Positions 11,211-22,048 of a stretch of DNA of 64,000 nt are shown here, piece by piece. The stretch's first letter is position 1. Every line of letters starts with the position of its first letter. Made by a program: the position numbers and the translations under genes. The notes beneath the pieces are model-generated. The model did no database searches. It saw only the letters and a program-made list of their open reading frames with translations, and had not been told where the DNA came from. The stretch is from positions 40,457,105-40,521,104 of the forward strand of contig JAPTYO010000004.1 of assembly GCA_036873135.1 (NCBI GenBank), written 5' to 3'. The DNA is from Clarkia xantiana subsp. parviflora (Eukaryota; Streptophyta; Magnoliopsida; Myrtales; Onagraceae).

Positions 11211-11530
11211 GTGGGGTCTTCTAACCTGGGATTATGACTATCTTCCCTTGCCCCTTACCTCTGCCTGTTGGCCCGTGGGGTCTCTCTATGCTGGGGGTTA
11301 TAACTATCTCCCCTTGCCCCCTGCCTCTGCCTGTTGGCTGGTGGGGTCTCTCTATGCTGGGGGTTATAACTATCTCCCCTTGTCCCCTGCCTCTGCCTGT
11401 TGGCTGGTGGGGTCTCTCTATGCTGGGGGTTATAACTATCTCCCCTTGTCCCCTGCCTCTGCCTGTTGGCTGGTGGGGTCTCTCTATGTTGGGGGTTATA
11501 ACTATCTCCCCTTGCCCCTTTTCTATTCTT
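11211..11530 (+). repeat. 66-bp tandem repeat in element B
   Basis: About four to five copies of a 66-bp unit containing GGGGTCTCTCTATGCTGGGG and CTATCTCCCCTTG. Element E has a shorter, more diverged array of the same unit at about 39560-39740. Since 66 is divisible by three, an open frame persists through it without being a gene. It probably lies in the leader or first intron of the antisense gene. Confidence 0.85.
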
Positions 11531-11652
11531 ACCTTTTGATTCTGTATTTGTCGTTTTAAGAGAGTGAATTTCCTCTTGTCCCTACTATCCCTTTTCTGTT
11601 TTTCTTGGGCTGAGCTTGCGTTTTTTCGATCGACAGATTTCCCGGTTGGTTG

Positions 11653-12721
11653 ATGAGGAGTAAGAGGCCGGTACGGGTGGGAGTAGTTAACTCCGGGACC
11701 GGACCTTCGATTGCAAAAAGATCGGTTTTTTATGGTGCGGGGAGGTGTCCTCTAATTGGAGGTAAGGGCGGTGGTGATGTTAGGGTACCATCTTCTTTCT
11801 ATATTGATGCCCCCCAATCGAGGGTCCGGGAGCCATCTTTTCCTTCTTCTTTGTTTGGTAAGTCCTCGAATGTTTGAGTTTCCTTAGTGTATATTGGTAT
11901 TTAACTCTGTACCTTGTTATAGGTAGACTTCGTCTTCCGCGTCTGAGTCGGAAAGAGCTGTCTCGTCCTCCTGTTGATGGAATTGTTGGGTTTGAGTGGG
12001 CGCCTTATTATGGGCGTGGGGCTCGTTTTGAAATTCAATCTTCTTTGCAAACTCCTGAAGTTGGAGTTCGTGTTCTGCAGTCTGCTGTTCCTCCTGACGA
12101 TCGTGTGTCCCCGTCCAAAGGGTCGGAGGCAACTTATGAATTGGCTCGTGATGTGTTGGCTCGCTATGCTTCTGTAACTTTTGTTAACCGTGTTATCCTT
12201 TAGTATATTTCTTTTCCGTGCGTTATCTGTCTCATCCTTTGTTTTTGTTGCAGGGTATGGCCGACCTTGTTAATTTGTCCACCCTTGTTATTGACCTTGC
12301 TGAGGAGAGAAAGGTGTACGAGGACACTTGTGTCTCCCTTAACTCCAAGCTTATTAGTTGTTTGGAGCATAGTCGTATCACAGATTTGCGGTGCCGAGAT
12401 TTGGAGGGTCGTATTGCTCTTCTCAAGGAAGAGGTTGAGGCCTTGAGACAAAGGTCTTATCGTGATGAAGTACTTCGGGCTGCTGAGTTGGTCTCCCTTG
12501 AGGAGATGTTTCGTGTGGAGGCGAAAGGGTGTGCTATCGCTGAGTATAAGGCTTCTTCCTCTTATCAGGCTGCTATTGATGTACGCTGCTCTGTGGCTAA
12601 GCGTATTTCTTTAAAGGCGATTCTCGAGCGTATGTACACGATTTCTCCTGACTTTCCTTTTTCTCAGCTTGGTGATTTGTCTGACTTCACTGTTAGGCAT
12701 ATTGCTAAGATGAGGAAGTAA
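11653..12721 (+). CDS. Element B antisense ORF, three exons, intact
   Basis: Exons 11653-11857, 11923-12173 and 12254-12721, with GT-AG introns (donor GGTAAGT; acceptors TTATAG and TTGCAG). Spliced length 924 nt, 307 residues, no internal stop. Exon 1 is basic and Gly/Ser-rich. Exon 2 has Leu-Ser-Arg-Lys-Glu-Leu and a conserved Thr-Pro-Glu-Val-Gly-Val-Arg-Val-Leu motif. Exon 3 is a predicted coiled coil followed by a conserved C-terminal segment (Phe-Pro-Phe-Ser-Gln-Leu-Gly-Asp-Leu). The same exon plan is found in D, E and F. It runs against B's pol, toward the shared tandem array. Antisense ORFs between pol and 3' LTR are known in Tat elements; their function is unknown. B's pol is broken but this ORF is not. 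Confidence 0.75.
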
Positions 12722-13121
12722 TACACCTGTCTCTTATGGTGGTCTCGCGAGTTTGTGGATTGAGGTTCTTCTTAGAGTTTGAAAACTCCCCCTTTCCTGG
12801 TTTTGCCATCTTTGTTTGATGCACTTGTCTTTACTCATGGTATATACGGCGGGGTGATTATCCTTTTTCTCATGATATCTCCTTGTGCCTTAGTGTGTAG
12901 TTCTTTGGTTATGGACTCTTCTCTTGGTGTGTTTCCTTTACTTATCCTTCTTTTGTGTTTCCCTTCATGTCATACCTGCTATTTCATCAAGAAAAAACAT
13001 TATGTGTTCTTCGTATCATTTTACTTTGAAATTACTTTCTCATGGGATCCTTCTTAGTGATGGTGTAATACTCTCTTCTGATACCCTTTGAATGGTATGT
13101 ATGGTACTGTTAGACCAAAGA
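12722..13121 (+). other. 3' region of B antisense gene
   Basis: Non-coding sequence between the antisense stop codon and the hairpin array. Segments such as CATCAAGAAAAAACATTATG recur in E (about 41440) and F (about 47590), so it is a conserved 3' untranslated part. Confidence 0.55.
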
Positions 13122-13895
13122 TACGCTCTTGGTGGGCGTCGAAAACTGTTTACGAGACAGGCTCTCGGAGGGCACTTAACGTTTCACAGGATAGGCTCCC
13201 GGAGGGCACAGGTTAGACCAAAGATACGCTCCTGGTTGGCGTCGAAATCTGTTCACGAGACTGGCTCTCAGAGGGCACTTAACGTTTCACGGGATAGGCT
13301 CCCGGAGGGCACAAGTTAGACCAAAGATACGCTCCTGGTTGGCGTCGAAGCCGGTAGTTTGAAATCTACCTCAAGATACGCTCTTGGGGGCGTCGAATCT
13401 GGTAGTGTTTTTTCTACCTCAAGATACGCTCTTGGGGGCGTCGAATCTGGTAGGTTGCAAATCTACCTCAAGATACACTCCTGGGGGCGTCGAAGTTCGT
13501 AGTTTTTGGAAACCACTCTCAAGATACGCTCTTGGTGCGTCGAAGGTCGTAGTATAGAAACTACTCTCAAGATACGCTCTTGGGGGCGTCGAATGTCGTA
13601 GTATGAACACTACTCTCAAGATACGCTCCTGGGGGCGTCGAAATTCGTAGTTTTTGGAAACCACTCTCAAGATACGCTCTTGGTGCGTCGAATGACGTAG
13701 TATAAAAACTACTCTCAAGATACGCTCTTGGGGGCGTCGAAGGTCGTAGTATGAACACTACTCTCAAGATACGCTCTTGGGGGTGTCGAAGGTCGTAGTA
13801 TGAAAACTACTCTCAAGATACGCTCTTGGGGGCGTCGAGGGTCGTAGTATTGAAACTACTCTCAAGATACGCTCTTGGGGGCGTCGGAATTCGTT
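13122..13895. repeat. hairpin tandem array of element B
   Basis: About 14 units of roughly 49 bp. Each has a CAAGATACGCTCTTG inverted repeat and a second small hairpin GTAG-TATGAAAA-CTAC joined by GGGGGCGTCGAA. The first units are variant (TTAGACCAAAGATACGCTC, spaced about 100 bp). Related arrays: 41562-42240, 47710-48240, 63539-64000. It sits between the convergent antisense gene and pol. Confidence 0.93.
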
Positions 13896-14184
13896 GTTGA
13901 CTTGAAGTCATATCTGTGTAAGGATAACTTCATGATTATATCACCACATTCATTGGAAAATACCTTTATAGGAAATCTTACTCCCTTAAGAGCATTCATG
14001 TTTTTTGTACAGATGGGGTGCCTTGGGTGAGTCAAGACATCCTTTGGAGGAAATCAAAGGTAGTGCAGAGTTGGAGTAACTTCTTGAGTTCTCCTTCTCA
14101 AAAGTTGTTTTTGAAAACTTAAACAATTATATGTAATGACTTGAAATAACTTCAAGGATATGGTCTTTTGCTTGTGCCGCCTTT
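13896..14184 (-). other. Element B sequence downstream of pol
   Basis: Non-coding 3' sequence of the - strand pol gene. Closely similar to 42241-42537 in E and, in part, to 48241-48470 in F, although F ends in gag2 rather than integrase. Confidence 0.6.
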
Positions 14185-17100
14185 CTAGACGTAGTACTTC
14201 TTTAGGTGTTCCCCACTGAAGGTGTTTGTGGAGATATACCCATCCCCATCCTCTAGGCGGTAAGCATTTGCATATGGAACTGATGCTATCTTATACGGCC
14301 CTTCCCACTTTGGAGATAATTTTCTGACTTGGTCTAAGTGTGAGAACTCGTTCTTTCTGAGTACTAGTTCTCCTATGTGGAATTGCCTCTCCTTGACTTG
14401 GCGGTTGTAATATCTTGCGGATACAAGGCGCATTCGTGCCTGTGCTTCTTCTGAATTCCATCTTTTATCCTCCACCATGTCTAAGTCTAAGAGCCTTGCT
14501 TTTTTGTTCTCATGCTCTTCAAAGTACGTGGTTCTTAGAGATGATACTGCTATTTCTGCTGGTGCCACTGCCTCGGTCCCATATACCAGGCCAAATGGTG
14601 TTTCTCTTGTGGCAATCTTTGGTGTTGTCCGCACTGCCCATAGAACATTTTCCAGCTCATCTACCCAGCTTCCCTTGGTAGCATGGAGTCGTTTCTTTAG
14701 GTCGTCTAGTACTATTTTATTTGCTGACTCTACTTGCCCATTTGTCTGAGGGTGCTTTACTAATGCGAAGCGGTGTTCTATATTCAGCCTTTCGCAATAC
14801 TATTGCAATTTCTTGCTCTTGAATTGTGGGCCATTATCACTTATTAATGCCTTTGGGACTCCGTACCTCGAGACGATGTGAGATTGAATGAAGTTGACGA
14901 CTTGGTCGTCTGTTGTCTTTCCCATTGCCTTTGCTTCTATCCAATTGGAGAAGTAGTCTATTGCTACTATTATGCAAGTCTTCTGGCCTTTTGTTCTTGG
15001 TAGGGGGCCTATCAGATCAATCCCCCACTGCGCGAATGGCCAGGCTCCCGAAATGGAGCTTAGCTTTGCCGCTGGGGCTGTTATATTTCTGGAGTACCTT
15101 TGGCAGTGATCGCATTTTTGTACCAAGTCTGCTACTTCTTTGCTCATTGATGGCCAATAGTATCCTAGGTTGTAGACCTTTCGGATTATTGATCGTGCTC
15201 CTTCATGGCACCCCGCATCTCCTTCATGGAGTTCTGCAAGTACTCTCTCTGTTTCTGGGTATGTTATGCACTTGAGGAAGGGTGTGGAGTACCCTTTCTT
15301 GTAGAGTTCATTATCCATCACTGCGTAATTCCTAGCCATCCTTTCAATCTTGACGGCCTCTACCTTATCCTTTGGGAGTTTTCCTTCCATGATGTATTGA
15401 CGCATTGGGGTCATCCAGGCCTCTGCTTCATCTATTACTAGAACTTCCATTTGTTCTATCACTGATTGTATCCTTTGCTCTACAAAGTGAACTTCTTTGC
15501 CTGCTTCTACCCCTAGGGCTAGTTTACTTAAGGTGTCTGCCTCTTGGTTTTGTTCTCTTGGGACTGACTCAATGTCGAAGCTTTGAAAGCTCTTTATTAG
15601 GTCCCTGGCTTGCTGCAAGTACTTCTGCATGTTTTCGGACTTTGCAGTGTAGATTCCTTTCACTTGATTGACAACTAGTTGAGAATCGCACTTGACTCTT
15701 AGATGCTTTGCCCCTACTCCTTTGGCTATTCTCAGGCCTGTTATCAGTGCTTCGTATTCAGCCTCGTTGTTCGTTGCCTTAAAGGTGAGTGCCATGGAAT
15801 AGCGCAGAGGTGTATCGTTATTTGGTGGGTATAGTAGGAGGCCTGCACCTGAACCTCCTCCGTTGGATGACCCATCAGTATGCATCTCCCATAATTCTTC
15901 TGGTTGTTTCTCCTGACTACTACTTGCCTCGCTTGTAGTTTTGACTTCTCCCAAGTCTTCGTCTGGATTAATTCCAGTGAATTCGGCAATGAAATCTGCT
16001 AGAGCCTGCCCTTTTATGGCTGTTCTTGGGGCAAAATGAATACGAAACTCACTTAGCTCAATTGCCCATTTGGTCAGTCTTCCCAATGTGTCTGGTCTTT
16101 GGAGGAGGTGTTTCAATGGTTGGTCTGTGAGGACTGTTACTTCATGCCCATGAAAATACGGTCTCAACTTTCTTGCTGATATAATCAGTGCATAGAGGTA
16201 CTTTTCTATTAGCAAGTAGTTGATCTCATACTTTGCCAATGTTTTGCTTACGAAGTAAACCGGCAATTGTGCAGCGTTTTCTTCTTTAATTAGCACTGAG
16301 CTTACTGCCACGTTGCTCACGGAGATGTAGAGGTAGAGGGGCTCCCCTGGTGTAGGCTTTGCTAGGGGTGGTAGTGTCTTTAGGTGTTGTTTGAGTTGCT
16401 GGAAGGCTTCCTCACATCTTGGTGTCCATTCGAATTTCTTGTTTGCCCTTAGTACCTCAAAGAAGGGTATTGTCTCCTATTTTGGATAGGAACCTGTTAA
16501 GGGCTGCCAACCTCCCGTTCAGTCGTTGAACCTCTTTGTGCTTCGTAGGTGACTGCATTTCTTCAATTGCCTGGAGTTTTTCGGGGTTTACCTCTATGCC
16601 TCGCTGGCTTACCATGAAGCCTAAAAATTTCCCTGATTGCACCCCAAATGCGCATTTTTTCGGGTTTAGACGGACTTGGTATTGCCTCATCCTCTCAAAC
16701 GTTGAGCGAAGGTTCTCCACATGGTCTTTCTTCTCTTTGGATTTGACTATCATATCGTCCACATATGCCTCCATTGTCTTTCCTATCATGTCCCCGAAGA
16801 TTTTGTTGACCATTCTTTGGTATGTCGCTCCAGCATTTATGAGGCCGAAAGGCATCACCGTGTAATGGTATATCTCGCTATCAGCGTAGAATGCTGTGTG
16901 AGGGGCGTCCTCAGGGGCCATTTTTATCTGGTTATATCCTGAGTATGCATCCATGAAGCTCATTAGTTGGTGACCTGATGTTGCATCCACTAACTGATCT
17001 ATTCTTGGTAGCGGATATGAGTCCTTAGGGCATGCTTTGTTTAGGTCGCGATAATCGATGCACATTCTCCAACTTCCTCCCGCCTTCTTTACCGGTACTG

Positions 17101-18106
17101 GGTTTGCCACCCATGTTTGGAATCTAATCTCCTTGATGAAATTTGCCTTCAATAGCTTTTCCACTTCTTCCTTGATAGCTATCTTTTTGCTTCCTCCCAT
17201 TGGCCTTACTTTTTGTGTTATTGGTCGCGTTGCCGCGTCTATGTTGAGCTTGTGTGAGATTACTTCTTCTGATATTCCTAGCATATCGCTTGGTGACCAG
17301 GCGAACAGATCCTTGTATTCCCTTAGTAAAGCTACTAAGTGGTTTTCCTCTTCCTGAGATAAGGCGGTCCCGATTTTGGCCTTCCTATCGGGGTCTTCTA
17401 TGAGTATTTCTTTTAGTTCCTCCATGGGGGCTGGTCTCCCGTGATCTTCTCTTGGGTCCTCATCTATTAGTAGGACCTCTCTTGTTTTCTTCTTCTTGCT
17501 TAGTGCGATCCTTGCACATTTCCTTGCTACCTTCTGGTTACCCTTTACTTCTCCTATTCCTTGGCTTGTGGGGAATTTCATTTTCTGATATAGTGTTGAT
17601 GGCACCATACCCCACTTGTTGATTTTAGTGGTACCCAGGACTCCATTGTATTCCTCCATTTCTTCTATGATGAAGAATGGGACATCTATCTTTAACTGCC
17701 TCTGGCCTATGCCCAGTGTCACAGGTAGTGTGACTGCCCCCAGTGGGTATGTTGGCTCTCCTGAAAATCCCACCAAGGGGGAGTGAACATGTTTTATGCT
17801 ACTTGGCCTTACTCCCAGTATGTTGAGGACTTTCTTGCTAATGATGTTGGGTGAGCTTCCACTGTCTACCAGGATTCTTCCAATGTCCATATCAGTGATC
17901 TTCATTGTTATGACCAGGGCATCCTTGTTGTCTGGTAACACATGCTCCATGTCTCTTCTTGAAAATTGTATTATGTCTTCTCTCTTTCCTTCTGCTTGTT
18001 CTTCCTTTGGTTTATGGTCCTCTAACTGTGCCATATACGCTTCTCTAGCATTTGCTGACTCTCCTCCAGCTCCATAACCTCCATGAATTACATATACGCT
18101 TGCCAT
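14185..18106 (-). pseudogene. pol: Element B pol: protease, RT, RNase H, second RNase H, integrase
   Basis: Starts at ATG 18106-18104, only 34 bases from the primer site; the first residues match the end of Gag in D (Val-Ile-His-Gly-Gly), so gag was deleted up to the protease border. Protease active site Asp-Ser-Gly at residues 81-83; RT with YVDD at residues 448-451; then gypsy RNase H, an archaeal-type RNase H (Thr-Asp-Gly-Ser-Ser; Asn-Glu-Ala-Glu-Tyr; Cys-Asp-Ser-Gln), integrase with HHCC finger and DDE residues, and a C-terminal domain ending at 14185. Breaks: one frameshift near 16465-16490, and one TAG at about 14797-14799 replacing a Trp seen in E. Otherwise well preserved. It would supply enzymes but no capsid. 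Confidence 0.93.
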
Positions 18107-18139
18107 CTGGCTGGTGATAACTAGGCTTTCTATTCGAAA

Positions 18140-18155
18140 CCCACAGACGGCGCCA
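18140..18155 (-). other. Element B primer binding site
   Basis: On the - strand TGGCGCCGTCTGTGGG, two bases inside the 5' LTR. Same class as in A, C, D and F. Confidence 0.9.
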
Positions 18156-18157
18156 AG

Positions 18158-18931
18158 TGTTAGGTTCCGAGTCTAGGGTCAACGGGCGGTCGACTCAGGT
18201 CTCGTTCCTCACTGGAGATGTTGTGGATCGGGTGATCTCGGGTTGTGCTGTCCTGCGTCCTTCCGTCTTTAGCTTATCTTCTCCTTTCGCCCTGCAAAAG
18301 GGGCAGTACCAGGCACAGAGGGGGGGGGTGCCTGATGAACCCTCTCCGATGCCTAAGTCAGTACGGTTTTTAGAGAGATAAAGCTAGAGAGATGTCAGAG
18401 CAAAATTATCCAACTTTCCAAGATGATCAAATGAATAGTGGAGGTGGGGTATTTATAGGCAACGGTGTCATTAAGGTGGCTTAATGACATCGTTAACTTT
18501 TAAACACAGTTAATTAACCTTTAAACACGTAATTAAGACTTTAGGATACGGAGAAGGTAGGCGGAATAAACCGAGTATGGGAGTCCAAGAATGGTGTCGG
18601 GGCCCTTGGGGGGAAGGGAAATCCGACCCCCAAGGGTAGGGGTTGGGTGAGGCCACCCAACCCCTCCTAGGGGGGATGGGGTTGGCCAACCCTATCCCCC
18701 CTAGGGGAGATCGGGTTGGTCCACCCGATCTCCCCTAGGGGAGGTCGGGTGTGGCCACCCAACCTCACCTAGGTGAGTTTGACTCGGCCGGACGAGCGCT
18801 TCGGCCTCGTCCGGGCCATTGGTGTTCTCGCGAAGTGTTCGGGTTGAAGTTTCGATTTACAATCATTAATGGGATGATAAAAATACAACGATTCGGAAGT
18901 CAACGGGTTCAAATTGGGCGTATATCCATCA
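18158..18931 (-). repeat. Element B 5' LTR
   Basis: 774 bp. On the + strand it begins TGTTAGG and ends CCATCA, so on the element strand it begins TGATGG and ends CCTAACA. It contains palindromic CCTAGGGG units near 18640-18780 in U3. Confidence 0.93.
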
Positions 18932-19410
18932 GTCTCCATCTCCGCGTTACAGAACCTCACCGCGTCCACCTTGAAATCCTCAGAGCCCCGATAATCTTCC
19001 CGACCCTTGGCCTCAGCCTCAGCCAGCTTGAGGGGAAACTCAGCGATTTCCCGCTCCATATGTTGGGACCGATTGGTGAGGAGGACCTTCTCAGCCTCCA
19101 GTCCCGCCTTGACGTCCTCAAGAGCCTTCTTCTCCAGGACGAGCCTGTCCCGATCCTCCGCGTGCCTCTGCTGCTTTTCTTTGAGCTTTTGCCGCTCCTG
19201 CTTCAGCAACCGCTCGAAGTCGTGGACCTGCCTCAGGAGGTCCCGAGTCTTCTGGTTAAGGAGGGCCTGCTCCTTAACCAGCTTGCTCATCGACGATTTA
19301 GAGGCAGCCAAATCCTCCTCGAGCTTGACCAAGACCTCGGGGGCCGCCTTGGCTCGCTCCTGCTCAAGGGCCAGGATGTACCCGAAACAGCGGTGTTGGT
19401 CCGCCATTTC
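18932..19410 (-). pseudogene. Element A antisense ORF, coiled-coil exon (cut by B)
   Basis: This exon begins after a CGCAG acceptor at 19411-19415 with Glu-Met-Ala-Asp-Gln and encodes about 150 residues dominated by heptad-like Glu/Lys/Leu/Arg runs, a clear coiled coil. At 18932 the frame is cut by element B and resumes at 9521. The layout matches the coiled-coil exon of the antisense ORFs in B, D, E and F, though the sequence is strongly diverged. No other domain recognised. Confidence 0.7.
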
Positions 19411-19488
19411 CTGCGAAGAAGAAAGGAAGAGGTTAGTACATGAGAATATTTGGCCTTATATACTAAGTGCAAAAACAGGAAGCCTTAC

Positions 19489-19803
19489 CTCCACGCGACG
19501 AACGGCCATTTCGCGAATGTCCGTGTGGATGTCCTCTCGAGCCAAGGAGAGCGGAAGCTTCAAAGATGGCGGAACTGAACCTGCCAGCAGGTGCATACCC
19601 AGTTCCGGTGGTGCATCGCCTCGACGGAGCGGGACCCCCCGCAGTGACTCGATCGGGGTCCAGGGAGCCGCCGCTTGGTCGGGGGTGTAGAGCTGATAGA
19701 AACTCCCGTCTAAGGGGAGAGAGGGAAGGACGACCTGAGTATCGGAGGTGCGTGCCTCCGAGCCGCCGTGAGACCCAGTCGTCCATTCAGGAGTTAGGCT
19801 CAA
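19489..19803 (-). pseudogene. Element A antisense ORF, upstream exon
   Basis: The open frame ends at a GAG|GTAAGG donor (GT at 19488-19487) and is in phase with the coiled-coil exon across a 78-bp intron. No ATG lies in frame at the left end; the frame extends upstream past a TTG to a TGA, so a further 5' exon or a non-ATG start is needed. Pro/Gly/Ser-rich, no known domain. Confidence 0.5.
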
Positions 19804-20096
19804 AACCGGCGAATGCTGAATTGGGGAAGAAAAGATGATCCTGACGGTCGGAGATCCTGGTTGCCGGAGCGCTGATCAGAAATCAGGAAGGAGAGCTTGA
19901 GATTTTGAAATTGCAGAGGATGAAGCAGTGGAGGAGAAGTGAAGAGTGCCAAGATTAGGTGGTTATCCTCGAAATATCGGGGAATCGTGGATGAGAAGAT
20001 CCGCGTCAGAAGATTTTTTGTAAAGTTAAAAGCCTCCAATGCCAATATCGGGAGGTCCGAAGTTGGAAGACACGACGAACTGTAAGTCCCTCATGT

Positions 20097-20109
20097 CTTG
20101 GGGGGCAAA
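20097..20109 (+). other. Element A polypurine tract
   Basis: CTTGGGGGGCAAA directly before the 3' LTR start TGATGG; the usual plus-strand primer of plant gypsy elements. Confidence 0.85.
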
Positions 20110-20791
20110 TGATGGGTTTTGATATAGCCGTTAGGCCCATTAACAACGAGAAAACGGTGAGTAGGCCCACTGGGCTCCAAAAGAGGCCTAGAGGGCCAAT
20201 AGGAGGGGTCCTGACAAGGTCGGTCCCGATATATGAGCTGGACGCTCCCGATGGAATGCCTTAAAGTAGGCCCCGATGGAATGCGTTTGAATAGGCCCCG
20301 ATGGAATGCCTTTGAGTAGGCCCCGATGTTGAATCCCTGAGGATGTTGGCCCTGTCCCGATGACGAGGGGCCCCGAGCAGTGACCAAAGGAGATAACTCT
20401 GGAGTCCCCGATATCCGTCGGGACTTGCCACCAGAGGATGAGGCCGAGAAACACGCCCACTATCAGCGTAATGGGGAGGTGGCCTGAAAAGACGGAACGT
20501 GGGCTAACTGCCCCTGGCAGTTATCTCAACAGGTAACTGGGGTAACTCCTCCCCTATATAAAGGAAGGAATTACCTCAGGATACGGATACACAGACTCAT
20601 ATACGCATACGTTCATACGCTGATTCATATACTCATATACACTGATACTTGCCTACATCGAGATACTCATTTAAGCATCAGAGAGGGATTCTGGGTCACT
20701 GCCCGGTCTATCCCTTTTTGCAGGATTACTTGGAGCAAAGGAGTTCGGACTTCCGTCAAGAACGTGCCGGAGTTCCAACCGTGATCCAACA
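20110..20791 (+). repeat. Element A 3' LTR
   Basis: 682 bp, near-identical to 4308-4985 with scattered substitutions, mutated copies of the 25-bp U3 repeat and a few extra bases near 20470. Followed by CCAGG at 20792-20796. Confidence 0.93.
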
Positions 20792-20796
20792 CCAGG

Positions 20797-21486
20797 TATG
20801 CTATCGGCGCGTGCTTCATACTGCGCGTGTCATATACGACCTCGGGGTTATGCTCGGTTGTTCTAGCTAGAATCCTTTGTGATACAAAGGGCGCATACTT
20901 CTTCACCTTGAGCGTGTGATTGATCTCGGATGTCTTATGAAGAGGCATCCAAAGTATAATCACAGACGCAGAACTTATACCTAAGGTCTGGCTCAATGCT
21001 CGCTTCCCGGCGTACGAGCGTAGTGCCAAATAAAACAACCAATTGACCATGTCTTGGAAACCGGTTGAGTCAGACTAAGGGTATAAGCGATGGGGATGGT
21101 CAAGTTCACCTTTAATTCACCGACTCTCGTGTTCACTAGGTGGCCGCCAACCAGATATTAGTTGAAGGTTGTGAACACTTGTACGGATTCCCTGGAGAAG
21201 TATTCCATTGTGGAAAACTGGGCAATTGGAGAATTAACAGTTGACCAAGGATACAGTGCGGTACATAGTTTTATTTCAAACGGGTTTGGTTGATGAAAGG
21301 GAATCAACGTTCTGCGGGCGCTACAATACTCCTAACAGATGAGTAGCACGATGCCCGTCGTATCCGCCGGTCGCACGGCAAGCCTCGTATGAACTATTCG
21401 GAGACGAAAGCTAAAGACTGAGATGTTGATACCATTGCGTAATCGCATAGATTAACGAGCACCCTCCCATTCCGGCGAGTGGGAGC
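20797..21486 (+). other. copia relic 3' sequence with repeat R1
   Basis: Resumption of the sequence interrupted by A. About 20960-21410 (R1) is repeated at about 22050-22490 (R2), including the shared CCCGGCGTACGAGCGTAGTG and GATGCCCGTCGTATCCGCCG. It ends in GCGAGTGGGAGC, a copia-type polypurine tract, directly before LTR copy L1. No coding potential. Confidence 0.6.
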
Positions 21487-22048
21487 TGTTAGCATATGGT
21501 GACGTGGCGCCGTAATAGAAACCCGTAAATTAAGGTAATTACCTAAGTTAATTAGGTAATTGTCAATCTGGGCTAATTGGGCCAAATCCAATTAGTAATT
21601 GACAAGGGAGGCCTAAAATGGGCCTCCTCCCCTTTTTACATGGTTCGGCCGAAACCCTAGTACCACATAGGATGGAGTTGCCTTTTGGCAACTCCACCCA
21701 ATACTATATATAGGGGTGACTCCTAAGGGTTTAAACACACAATTAAGAACAAGGATCTCAATTGAGAAAACTTGTCACCCTAGTCTAATATTTCGGCACC
21801 ATCACATCAAGTCCGAGGTTCCATCTCCGTTGAAGAATCAATCAGAGGTCTTGTTGTGGAGCTACATAGCGTGGGACTTATTCTGACGAAGAACTTGCAC
21901 GTGGTTCCGACCGGAGGATCAGAACTCCCTCCACATCGTTCTTAGGCAGGAAAGCTAAAAGGTATATGTACTAATTCCGCTGCGTAGATTAGATATCTTG
22001 TTAGTACACGTTTAGCATTCCGTAGTATTACGTCTCCGTAATGCAACA
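21487..22048 (+). repeat. copia LTR copy L1 (+)
   Basis: Starts TGTTAGCATATGG after a purine tract, ends GTAATGCAACA. Contains CTATATATAGGGG near 21706, a TATA box. Homologous to L2-L4. Likely the 3' LTR of the copia relic. Confidence 0.65.

Larger units (their letters stand above)
9527..18931 (-). mobile_element. Element B: Tat-lineage gypsy element, pol without gag, with intact antisense ORF
   Basis: Minus-strand insertion flanked by GTCTC at 9522-9526 and 18932-18936. In its own orientation: 5' LTR 18158-18931, primer site 18140-18155, protease-RT-RNase H-second RNase H-integrase 18106-14185, hairpin tandem array, convergent antisense ORF, G-box palindrome, PPT, 3' LTR 9527-10379. The protease frame opens 34 bases past the primer site, so gag is absent. 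Pol has only one frameshift and one stop, so B is younger than A. The TG at the 3' LTR outer end has become TA. Confidence 0.94.
4308..20791 (+). mobile_element. Element A: Tat-lineage gypsy element, pol without gag, with antisense ORF
   Basis: It is bounded by 678- and 682-bp LTRs and a CCAGG duplication. Order on the + strand: 5' LTR, TGGCGCC primer site, protease tail to integrase, 23-bp tandem array, antisense coiled-coil ORF, polypurine tract, 3' LTR. Two RNase H domains place it in the plant Tat lineage. Gag and the protease active site are absent: recognisable protease sequence begins about 100 bp after the 5' LTR. Element B (9.4 kb) sits inside the antisense ORF, so A without B is about 7.1 kb. 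Pol carries stops and a frameshift, so the copy is inactive. Confidence 0.93.

Noticed and set aside
11131..11559. 142-residue repetitive open frame in element B
   Set aside because: The frame stays open only because the 66-bp tandem unit is divisible by three; two frames give similar repetitive peptides and E's array does not preserve it.
19007..19838. long plus-strand ORFs opposite A's antisense exons
   Set aside because: Complement of the coiled-coil exon; Ser/Arg/Cys-rich composition is typical of antisense shadows, and the minus strand has the splice sites and heptads.
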